Shown here: in pieces, positions 57,340 to 64,000 of the stretch | How positions within the stretch are numbered: position 1 is the stretch's first letter | Layout of the letters: each line of letters begins with the position of its first letter | NCBI RefSeq assembly: GCF_000269965.1 | Contig: NC_017219.1 | Location: 1,240,001 to 1,304,000, forward strand | Length of the DNA stretch: 64,000 nucleotides | From: Bifidobacterium longum subsp. infantis ATCC 15697 = JCM 1222 = DSM 20088 | Lineage (GTDB): Bacteria > Actinomycetota > Actinomycetes > Actinomycetales > Bifidobacteriaceae | Reading direction: 5' to 3' | Notes under the pieces: model-generated | What the model was told of the DNA's origin: nothing | Databases searched by the model: none | Seen by the model: the letters and a program-made list of their open reading frames with translations, nothing else | Translations under genes and position numbers: made by a program

Positions 57340-58239
57340 TCACATGTAGGTGTCACGGCATTCGACGGTCACGTACCCGTCGCCGACGGATTGCAGGTTC
57401 ACGGCCACCGAGCCGCCCGGCGGCACGGTGGGGAAGCCGCGCTGGCGCAGGTTGCGGCTCACGTCCAGGCCGCCTATGCTCGCCGCGCGACTCCGTGAGT
57501 CCAGCACGAGCGGCACGCTGCCGACCGCCTGCGAATAGTCCAGGCTCATGTCACGGCCCGGGAAGGTCAATTGCACGCCGTCCGGCCACGGACCTTGTAC
57601 CGTGAACACCGGGTAGGCTCGGCTGGAACCGTTGTTGACGAGCGTGCACACGTTCCGCGCATCCACGGCCGAACGCCCATACGACAGCGGATACGCGAGC
57701 CCCGCGTCCCCACTCCCATACGACAGGCCCAACCCCGCATCCCACGCCGGAACCAACTGAAAACGCCGCGCATCCCACGACAAACGCTCAGGACGAGGAC
57801 ACACGAAATGCAATGTCAGATCGTTCTCCAACAGGGGATTCCACCGCGAGTTGCGGCCCATCTGCGCCACGTAGCCCTCACAGTATGTGTCCTCGTCGCC
57901 GTCGACCATGCGCAGCCTGCAGGAGCGGTGCGCCGCGGTGTTGATGCGGCGCATCAGGGAGAGTAGGTCCGCACGGCTGTAGCCGACCGCCTCGTAGTGC
58001 ACGGTCACGGTGCGGGCCGAATACAGGATATCCGTTTCGGGCACGTCATGCGCGCCGTCGCCCTGGCCGCGTTCGTGCAACTCCACCTTCGCGTCCGGCA
58101 GCGTATCCCAGCCCTCCACGCCGTTGGCGGTGATGTACAGGCCCCGGTCGGACGAATCCGCGGGATTGAACCGGCAGACGAGCTCGTCGCCGGCCCACAG
58201 CTCCCCGTAACGCGGGCTCAAAGTCCACAGGTCGTTCAT
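57340..58239 (-). CDS. Distal tail protein (Dit-like)
   Basis: A 299-residue protein directly after the tape measure gene, the usual place of Dit. It begins MNDLWTLSPRYGELWAGDEL and contains the family-like segment TVHYEAVGYSRADLLSLMRR with NDLTLHFVCPRPERL. Its start overlaps the tape measure stop (ATGA at 58236-58239). Dit forms the hub joining tail tube and baseplate. Confidence 0.78.
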   Translation of the reverse strand: MNDLWTLSPRYGELWAGDELVCRFNPADSSDRGLYITANGVEGWDTLPDAKVELHERGQGDGAHDVPETDILYSARTVTVHYEAVGYSRADLLSLMRRINTAAHRSCRLRMVDGDEDTYCEGYVAQMGRNSRWNPLLENDLTLHFVCPRPERLSWDARRFQLVPAWDAGLGLSYGSGDAGLAYPLSYGRSAVDARNVCTLVNNGSSRAYPVFTVQGPWPDGVQLTFPGRDMSLDYSQAVGSVPLVLDSRSRAASIGGLDVSRNLRQRGFPTVPPGGSVAVNLQSVGDGYVTVECRDTYM

Positions 58240-61200
58240 CTTGAGAGCCTTCCCACGAGATGAGCGGCGTTGCGGTACATGATCGACGCCGCCGTATACA
58301 TGTCATCCGCCGGACGCACGATCTTCTGCTGGAACACGGGCGCTATCGTCTGGTTGACGGTCTGGTTGTTCGTCACCGGCTGGCTCAGCATCATCGGCGA
58401 GGGCTTGTAGAACCTCTCGCGTGGAATCTGACGACGGTTCATGGCCGCGTACAAATCGGCACCGTAATAGCCGACCGATTTCACGTTGCTGACGAATTCG
58501 CCGCTTTTGACGCGCGCGTTCGACAGGGTGATATTGTCGTCCCCCGTGTAGGTGGCCTTGCCGGGCAGCAGCCCCTCGATGACACGGCCGCCACCGGCGT
58601 AGCCGCGCATCGAAACCCCGTAGCCGGTGAACAGGCCACCGGTCTTGCCTGCCGGGCGAACGCCAACGCTTGTATCCGGCACGTTCTTTGTCATGTGGGT
58701 CTCGATGAAGTTGCGGACGATGTTCGTGGTTATCGTGACCTCCCTCGGGGTTTCCAAGGGTTCGTTGTTCACATCGCGAATGGCCTGCAATGCCTGATCG
58801 TTCTTGCCATAGATGTAGCCGGTCTTGGGATCTACCTGCCAGCCGTTCGCTTCGACCATTTTGTCGAACAGGGGCGTGTTGTTGCCCTTGAGGACGCCGG
58901 TCTTGTCGTCGATTTTTGCGCCGCCGGCGATTGCCATGGCGACGTCGAACTGGCTCTTATCCAAGTCCAGGTAGCCGGTCTTGGGGTCGATCTTCGCGTT
59001 GGTGGCGTCGGCGATCTTCTGCATCAGGTCGGTGTCGTCACCGGTCAATCGCACGGTCTTGTCGTCGATTTTCTCGGCCTTGACCTTCACCTTGTCCAGC
59101 ACGTCGCTGGCCTCGTCCGTGATCGTAATCCTCACGTCAACAGGGTTAGCGGCCTCGCTGTTCATGGACTCGATGCTCTGACGCAGCCTGTCGGCCTCGC
59201 TGCGGGCCAAACCGTAACGGTCTGCCTGAGCTGCGGCCGCGTCGGCGCTCATGCCGGCTGCCGTGGCGTTGGCGATGTATGCCTGGCGTGCGCGCTCGAG
59301 GATGTCGCCCGCCTGCTGGGTGGCTGCTGCAGCGTCGCCGTGGGCCTGGCCTTCCTCGAGGATCTTCTGCGCCGTGCTCTGCGCGGTCGAGGCGAGACCC
59401 TGCAGCGCGCTCTGGCTGCCATACGCCTGAGACTCGTATCCCGCCAAAGCATTACCGTTGTCATCGAGCACTCGACCGTTCTTCGCGATGTTCTCGTTGA
59501 GGTCGAGTATGCCCTGGTTGAACTTGGTTACGGCCTGATCCGCGGACAGCTGCACGCCGGGCACGCTGAGGAAGCCTTTAACGAGATCGTCGATGGCGTC
59601 CATCAAATCCTGAGTGCTGGTCGTAGCGCCTTGTGTTGCGTTTGAGTATTCTCCAGTGGCGTCAGCAGCGCCGTTGGTAGCATTCTCTACTTCAGCGAGT
59701 GCGTTGGCTTTTGACTTGGCTGCATCGGATGCCTTGTTATAGTTATCCTTTTCCTCGTTGAGCTGGCTGAGAATGATTCCCGCGAGTTCTTTTTGCTTGC
59801 CGCCTTTCGCGATCATTTCATCGGTGACACCGTTGATTCGGCGCATTGCTGCCGAGTTGCCCTGTGCGGCCAACGCCATGTCGGACATCTTGATTCCGAC
59901 ATCATCGAGTAAGCTGCCAAGGGTCTTGTATCCGTAATACGCCTGTTCGATATTGTCCGGAATGATCCAGGAGTTATCGATTTTTGCATTTGATAGATTA
60001 TCGATGATTTGTTTGCTGGCGTCGCCGGTGCTTTCCAGCGCGGTTTTTAGCGAGTCGGCTCGCTGCTTGGCCTCTGCGGCCTTGTCGGCGAAGGAGAGGA
60101 GGGCCGCGCCGGCGACGCCGATGGCTATACCCCACGGTCCACCCAATAACGACACTATGCCGCTTCCCAGGTTTTTGAAACCTGCCATAACGCCTTGAGA
60201 ACGACTGACGGCGGCGCCAAACGTGCTTAGCTGAGATTCTGCACTGCCGAAAGTCGAACCCCATGCCTGGAACGCTGACGCGATTCCGGAGCCGAGGCCT
60301 ATAAGCCTTTGCCCTGGGTCGGCGATCAATCCGATGGTTTGCGCAAGCTGGCTGCTGCTCGCGTTCAACGGTGCCATAGCCCTGTGCAATGCGACCGAGC
60401 CGCCGGCAAGAGCCGTGAAAAGCACGATGCCCTGCTGCACCGGTGCGGGCAGCAGGCTGAAACCGTCCACCAGCGTGTCAAGCATCTGCACGAGGGAGCG
60501 CAATGGCCCTTGGCCGCCTTCGCCGAGGGAAATCATGAGGGATTTAAACGAACCACTGAGGTTCTCGATGTCGCCTTTGAGGTTGTTGTTCCTGGCGGCG
60601 GCCTGTTGGGCGGCGAAACCGGATTCGCTTACCGCGTCGGTCCAGTCGTCGATACCTTCCGCGCCCTGCTCGTAGAGCACGTTCGCGGCTCGAATGGCGT
60701 CGGTGCCGAAAATCGTGGCCAACGCCTGATTGCGCTGCTCCTGGGACAGTCCGCCCAACTTGTCCTTGAGCACGCCCGCCAAGCCGCTTAGGCCGATGAA
60801 TTTGCCTTGTGCGTCGTAGGCGTTGATGCCGAGTTCCCGCATGAGGTTCGAGGCCTTCGTGCTCGGGTTGGCGAGACTGATGAGCATGGTCTTCAGCGAG
60901 GTGCCGGCGTCCGAGCCGATCATGCCGCTTTCGGCGAACGCGGCGAGCGTGCCGGCGGTCTCCTGCATGCTGATGCCGAACGAGTGGGACACCATGCCGG
61001 CCTGATTCAACGCCAGACCGAGGTCGTGCGCGGAACCGACGGCCTTGCCCGCACCGGCTGCCAGCGCGTCGGCCACCTGAGTAGATTCGGCACCCGTCAG
61101 GTTGAACTGCTTGAGGGTGGTGGCCATGAGTTCGGCTGCGTCGCCCACGGCCATGCCGTCAGACGCTGCGAGGTTCAACGCGCCGCTCAGACCGCCGGAG

Positions 61201-61589
61201 AGAATATCCGACGTGCTGAGACCGGCCTTGCCGAGTTCGTTGATGGCGTCGGCGGATTCGGTGGCCGAGTATACGGTGTCGGCACCGGCATCAATGGCGG
61301 CCTGACGCAGTTGGGCCATCTCATCGGCGCTGGCTCCGGTGTTGGCTTGCACGGTGCTCATGCTGGCGTCGAAGTCCGCCGCCATCTTGATGGCCGCTAC
61401 GCCCAACGCGGTGGCTGCCACCCCTGCTGCGGCGACTCCGGTGGTGATGAGCTTGGTCTTGCCTCCGGCGGCTTCCATGGTGGTCGCGGCCTTCTGGCTC
61501 TCGCCACTGACTTTGGCCATGCCGGCCGTGAAATTAGACGTGTCCGCGAGCAGGCGGACTGTGATGTTGCGGTTCAACCCGCCTGCCAT
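58236..61589 (-). CDS. Tape measure protein
   Basis: A 1117-residue protein that sets tail length. It starts MAGGLNRNITVRLLADTSNF and has the TP901-type core with ANTGASADEMAQLRQAAIDA and KQFNLTGAESTQVADALAAG. Hydrophobic stretches (GIVLFTALAGGSVAL; GPWGIAIGVAGAALLSF) are typical of tape measures. Long Ala/Gln/Asp-rich helical repeats fill the second half. It is the longest-but-one gene of the module, as expected, and follows the frameshifted chaperone gene. Confidence 0.93.
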   Translation of the reverse strand: MAGGLNRNITVRLLADTSNFTAGMAKVSGESQKAATTMEAAGGKTKLITTGVAAAGVAATALGVAAIKMAADFDASMSTVQANTGASADEMAQLRQAAIDAGADTVYSATESADAINELGKAGLSTSDILSGGLSGALNLAASDGMAVGDAAELMATTLKQFNLTGAESTQVADALAAGAGKAVGSAHDLGLALNQAGMVSHSFGISMQETAGTLAAFAESGMIGSDAGTSLKTMLISLANPSTKASNLMRELGINAYDAQGKFIGLSGLAGVLKDKLGGLSQEQRNQALATIFGTDAIRAANVLYEQGAEGIDDWTDAVSESGFAAQQAAARNNNLKGDIENLSGSFKSLMISLGEGGQGPLRSLVQMLDTLVDGFSLLPAPVQQGIVLFTALAGGSVALHRAMAPLNASSSQLAQTIGLIADPGQRLIGLGSGIASAFQAWGSTFGSAESQLSTFGAAVSRSQGVMAGFKNLGSGIVSLLGGPWGIAIGVAGAALLSFADKAAEAKQRADSLKTALESTGDASKQIIDNLSNAKIDNSWIIPDNIEQAYYGYKTLGSLLDDVGIKMSDMALAAQGNSAAMRRINGVTDEMIAKGGKQKELAGIILSQLNEEKDNYNKASDAAKSKANALAEVENATNGAADATGEYSNATQGATTSTQDLMDAIDDLVKGFLSVPGVQLSADQAVTKFNQGILDLNENIAKNGRVLDDNGNALAGYESQAYGSQSALQGLASTAQSTAQKILEEGQAHGDAAAATQQAGDILERARQAYIANATAAGMSADAAAAQADRYGLARSEADRLRQSIESMNSEAANPVDVRITITDEASDVLDKVKVKAEKIDDKTVRLTGDDTDLMQKIADATNAKIDPKTGYLDLDKSQFDVAMAIAGGAKIDDKTGVLKGNNTPLFDKMVEANGWQVDPKTGYIYGKNDQALQAIRDVNNEPLETPREVTITTNIVRNFIETHMTKNVPDTSVGVRPAGKTGGLFTGYGVSMRGYAGGGRVIEGLLPGKATYTGDDNITLSNARVKSGEFVSNVKSVGYYGADLYAAMNRRQIPRERFYKPSPMMLSQPVTNNQTVNQTIAPVFQQKIVRPADDMYTAASIMYRNAAHLVGRLSR

Positions 61590-61605
61590 AGCGGCCTCCT
61601 GAGAT

Positions 61606-62468
61606 TCATCTTGGTTTGATTCCCACCGTCAATGCGGACCGCTTCAGCTCGTTCTCGTTCGCATGGTCTTTCTTCCATTCGTCGAGCTTGAGGGACTGCA
61701 TGAGCGAGATCTGGCAGACTCCGGCCTCGGCGGTGAAATGGAAGGGTGTCTGCTCGTCGTGGCAGACCGAGATGGGCATGCCGCATTGCGGGCACAACGA
61801 GTGTTCGTAGTCGTCGAGCGCGAGCATCCATTCGCGTTCGGTCTCATCCCATTCGGTTTCCGGCGTGTAGCCGGTGATGCGCCTATGCTCGTCCCTTTCC
61901 ACCCGATACGATGGTTCCCAGCCGAGCCAGCGTTTGTAGCTGATGCCGAGCTTCTGGCAGATTCGCAGTTCCCTTACTGTCTGCGGATTATCCGCGAGGC
62001 TGATTCGAGTGCGTCTTTTGGGTCGATGAGCTTCGCATTCAGATCACGGATCGCGTACCAGATCGGGGAAATCTGGCCGTCGGACAGTTCGGTCATGACG
62101 TTCGCCAGCTCCTCCACCGGGGTTTCCGGCACGGTCTTCCGGGCCATGAGTTTGATGGCGTCGGCGCAGATGTCCTCGATGCGCTGCTTCGGCAGGCCGT
62201 TCTCGGTGACGATGTTCGCCTCGAGCACCTGACGCCACTGGGAAAGAGGCAGCGCCTCCAAGGTGATGCGGATGGTGTCGTCCTTCACCTCGTCGCGCAG
62301 CTTGTCGATCTGCTTGGCGATGCGTTTGACGGCGGCGTTGCCGCCTTCGGTCACATGCTGCGCCATGGCGCGCTCCAGGCCGGCCCCCAATGCGGCGACC
62401 TGTTCGGCCTTCTCCTGATCCAAGATCAGATCGACGTCCACGCGCTTGCGCTTCACTTCCAGAGCCAT
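61606..62468 (-). CDS. Tail assembly chaperone GT (-1 frameshift product)
   Basis: A -1 slip at CCCAAAA (62016-62022) would join the upstream chaperone frame to the downstream frame ending at 61606. The join gives a long G-T fusion of about 287 residues. The -1 frame is open from the slip site through LADNPQTVRELRICQKLG and WEPSYRVERDEHRRITGYTP to the stop, with no interruption. The downstream frame contains two zinc-like Cys pairs (SLCPQCGMPISVCHDEQ). Long and short chaperones are both needed for tail assembly in many siphoviruses. The GTG at 61902 is an alternative internal start but has no site. Confidence 0.8.
61974..62468 (-). CDS. Tail assembly chaperone G (zero-frame product)
   Basis: The 164-residue short form, starting MALEVKRKRVDVDLILDQEK and ending SRIIRRQ. 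It is mainly helical and charged. Its position between the major tail protein and tape measure genes is that of lambda gpG-type chaperones. AAAGGGATA precedes ATG 62468. Confidence 0.85.
   Translation of the reverse strand: MALEVKRKRVDVDLILDQEKAEQVAALGAGLERAMAQHVTEGGNAAVKRIAKQIDKLRDEVKDDTIRITLEALPLSQWRQVLEANIVTENGLPKQRIEDICADAIKLMARKTVPETPVEELANVMTELSDGQISPIWYAIRDLNAKLIDPKDALESASRIIRRQ
62016..62022 (-). promoter_or_regulatory. Programmed -1 ribosomal frameshift site
   Basis: On the minus strand the heptamer reads C CCA AAA in the zero frame, with C62022 as the third base of GAC. This exactly fits the X XXY YYZ rule. It is 14 codons before the zero-frame stop, in the tail chaperone gene where such sites are conserved. 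Confidence 0.8.
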
Positions 62469-62569
62469 GATTATCCCTTTCTAAAAGTTTCAGATCGCCT
62501 TTCTGGGAATGAGAAGAGAGAATGTTCGTGCGGGGCCAGAAAGGTAAGAATCCCCGCATGGAAGATTTG

Positions 62570-62812
62570 TCAGCCGCCGGCAGGCGGTGCCGGTGCCGGC
62601 AGCGTCGCCTCGCCCTTGGCGCGTGCGTTCGCGCCGCTCGTGGTGTTGTCAACCACGGTGACGATCTGGCCGGACGCGGTGTCCACCACGGTGTCGTAAT
62701 CCACCATGGGCTTCGCATTGGCGGCGGTGATCTTGTAGCGCCTCTGGAGGCCGGCTGCAAGGGCCTCTTTCACGGTGACGGTCTGCCCGCCATTACGGGC
62801 CGTTGCCGTCAC
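62570..62812 (-). CDS. Small prophage tail-region protein
   Basis: An 80-residue protein from GTG 62812, MTATARNGGQTVTVKEALAA, ending in a Pro/Ala/Gly-rich tail. It lies between the major tail protein and the chaperone. The ribosome-binding site is weak, so expression may depend on coupling to the upstream gene, which ends 11 bases before. Family not recognised. Confidence 0.55.
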   Translation of the reverse strand: MTATARNGGQTVTVKEALAAGLQRRYKITAANAKPMVDYDTVVDTASGQIVTVVDNTTSGANARAKGEATLPAPAPPAGG

Positions 62813-62823
62813 CGTCAGAGGCG

Positions 62824-63360
62824 TCAGCCTCTTGCCGAGGCCGCGATCACCGCCGTCTCGGACTCCCAGCCGGGTGCCTTCGCGAACAGTGGTATCTTGC
62901 TGCGGATCATGGTGTTCGCGTCCGGGTTGATGACCTGCTTCTCACCGCAGATCACCGATACGACGGTGAGCTTCTGACCGGCGGCCAGCGGCGCGTCGGT
63001 GGCCATGCCGCGACGGCGCACGATATAGCCGGCATTGCCTTCGGCCATGAGGGTGACGGCCTCGTTCTGGTCCTTGTGCTCCGTGTTCGTGTTGTCGATG
63101 ACCTCGATGCTGATGTCGCCGGCGGACTTGCGGCCCGGAGCGCCGAAATCCTGGATCGAGTTCTCGCGCTGGTCGCTTACGGTGTCCTGTGACGGTTCGA
63201 AGATCCAGCCGCCGAGCATGACGTAGTTCGAGATGTCGGTGCCGGCCTCGAGCTCGGCGATGGTCGGCGCCTTGATGTCCTTGATCGTCGGCACCCAGAT
63301 GGTGGTGATGTTGCCCTCGGCGCTAGTGCCGGGAATCTCTGTACCCAGTTTCATGGCCAT
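62824..63360 (-). CDS. Major tail protein
   Basis: A 178-residue protein, MAMKLGTEIPGTSAEGNITT, with NYVMLGGWIFEPSQDTVSDQ and an acidic surface typical of tail tube proteins. The ATG at 63360 follows AAGGAGC. The position immediately before the chaperones and after the head-tail completion genes, and its own terminator-like hairpin upstream, fit the major tail (tube) subunit, usually highly expressed. Confidence 0.8.
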   Translation of the reverse strand: MAMKLGTEIPGTSAEGNITTIWVPTIKDIKAPTIAELEAGTDISNYVMLGGWIFEPSQDTVSDQRENSIQDFGAPGRKSAGDISIEVIDNTNTEHKDQNEAVTLMAEGNAGYIVRRRGMATDAPLAAGQKLTVVSVICGEKQVINPDANTMIRSKIPLFAKAPGWESETAVIAASARG

Positions 63361-63379
63361 AATGTGCTCCTTAAAGCAA

Positions 63380-63405
63380 AAGGCCACCCCGTATGGGATG
63401 GCCTT
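63380..63405 (-). terminator. Hairpin before the major tail protein gene
   Basis: AAGGCCACCCC (63380-63390) pairs with GGGATGGCCTT (63395-63405) with one mismatch-type wobble. On the minus strand TTTTG follows. It may end transcription from the head genes or set tail-gene levels. Confidence 0.6.
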
Positions 63406-63432
63406 GAAGACTTTTGGTGAATGATTGGTTGA

Positions 63433-63849
63433 CTATGGTCGGCTCCACGTAAAGCGGAACCTCAAGACGCGCACCTGGTAGCGGCGCGCGGTGTCATCGG
63501 CGGTCAGGCCGGCCGCGTACGCGCCGGAATCCTCGTACAGGGTGAGCTGGCCGACCGTGTAGCCCGGCGGCCGGGTGGGGGAGCGGTTCGCCAGCGCGGG
63601 AATCAACATGTCGTCACACCAGATGTTCACGCTGTCGGCGGTGGTGCTGACGGCGCGAACCTCCAGGAGCGCGGAGTGTGCGGCGAACCGCATCGTCTCC
63701 GCCGCCACATGACGGTCGGTGGAGACGCGCGCGATGATCCACGGCGGCATCTCCGACTCCAACGGCTCCTCCTGCCGGTAGACCCTCACGCCGGACGGCA
63801 TGGAGGGCAGCAGGTCGAGCACCGCATTGGTCAAGTCCATGACGCTCAT
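63433..63849 (-). CDS. Putative tail terminator/minor tail protein
   Basis: A 138-residue protein, MSVMDLTNAVLDLLPSMPSG, with EVRAVSTTADSVNIWCDDML and a beta-rich end RYQVRVLRFRFTWSRP. Size and place (just before the major tail gene) are those of a tail terminator (gpU-like). Its ATG at 63849 overlaps the upstream stop (ATGA); a second ATG three codons later is possible. Confidence 0.65.
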   Translation of the reverse strand: MSVMDLTNAVLDLLPSMPSGVRVYRQEEPLESEMPPWIIARVSTDRHVAAETMRFAAHSALLEVRAVSTTADSVNIWCDDMLIPALANRSPTRPPGYTVGQLTLYEDSGAYAAGLTADDTARRYQVRVLRFRFTWSRP

Positions 63850-64000
63850 AATCCGATGGCTCCTATCAGCATGTCGTCGGCGGCATCGGCCACGTATTCG
63901 GCGAGCGTGGGCAGCTCCGTCTCCGCAGCTTCGTAGAAGTCATGGGTTCCGCCGCCTTTCGCGGTGCCGAAGAACGCGATGTTGTCCAAGTCGCTGGCCC
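63846..64000 (-). CDS. Prophage head-tail joining protein (C-terminal part)
   Basis: The 3' end of a gene entering from the right edge; about 50 codons visible (SDLDNIAFFGTAKGGGTHDF, then TLAEYVADAADDMLIGAIGL). The place and the helical end with EYVADAADDML fit an HK97 gp10-like head-tail connector. The start is outside the window. Confidence 0.6.
   Translation of the reverse strand, partial: ASDLDNIAFFGTAKGGGTHDFYEAAETELPTLAEYVADAADDMLIGAIGL

Larger units (their letters stand above)
48269..64000 (-). mobile_element. Siphovirus-type prophage, tail and lysis end
   Basis: From 63846 down to 48443 every gene is on the minus strand. They follow the standard siphovirus order: head-tail joining, major tail protein, frameshifted chaperones, tape measure, distal tail, tail tip proteins, receptor-binding protein, endolysin, holin. 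Genes overlap or are tightly packed. The left boundary lies between the dnaJ terminator and the holin terminator; the right boundary is outside the window. I recall that a B. longum prophage has been reported inserted at dnaJ2, which this layout would match. Confidence 0.93.

Overview
The window looks like a chromosomal segment of a Bifidobacterium, most probably B. longum or a close relative. The DNA is GC-rich with actinobacterial gene order (rpsB-tsf-pyrH-frr-cdsA-rlmN; hisF-hisI-trpE; uvrA-uvrC-aroE-rapZ-whiA-pgk-tpiA-secG). It also carries genes for fermentative carbon metabolism (transketolase, transaldolase, L-lactate dehydrogenase), a CIRCE-hrcA-dnaJ heat-shock locus, and an aminotransferase fused to an N-terminal helix-turn-helix that I associate with bifidobacteria. 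No rRNA, tRNA or CRISPR array was seen.

Layout. 1-5.2 kb: translation and housekeeping genes. 5.3-8.8 kb: a decayed DJ-1/PfpI gene, then hisF-hisI-trpE. 8.9-11.2 kb (minus): a DUF969-DUF979-pcp operon, probably for uptake or use of pyroglutamate or pyroglutamyl peptides. 11.5-13.9 kb: an ABC-F ATPase and a short-chain dehydrogenase. 14.0-15.0 kb: a lower-GC orphan DUF559-type gene between two palindromic elements, one a striking 128-bp inverted repeat built from four copies of a 13-bp motif. 15.1-18.2 kb: a gene graveyard with a frameshifted zinc metallopeptidase, a deletion-scarred ECF vitamin transporter, and a MacA/MacB-like exporter with a nonsense codon and internal deletions. 18.3-24.2 kb: jetA-jetB-jetC, the SMC-like core of a Wadjet/MksBEF plasmid-defence system. 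The jetD nuclease gene is absent: jetC ends in an ATGA overlap that opens only a 29-codon stub.

24.3-35.7 kb: uvrA (with a LexA-like SOS box), uvrC, aroE, rapZ, whiA, pgk, tpiA and secG. 35.8-42 kb: L-lactate dehydrogenase with a HAD phosphatase, the HTH-aminotransferase with an upstream operator-like palindrome, a MATE exporter and a BrnQ carrier. 42-45.5 kb (minus): tal and tkt. 45.7-48.2 kb: CIRCE, hrcA and dnaJ.

48.2-64 kb: the tail and lysis end of a siphovirus-type prophage on the minus strand, directly abutting the 3' end of dnaJ. Read in its own direction it encodes head-tail completion proteins, major tail protein, a tail-assembly chaperone pair with a clear -1 frameshift site, tape measure, distal tail protein, further tail proteins, a 1483-residue modular coiled-coil receptor-binding protein, small proteins, a secreted GH25 endolysin and a holin. 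Head, packaging, regulation and integrase genes lie beyond the right edge. All names rest on reading motifs and gene order by eye; no database search was run.
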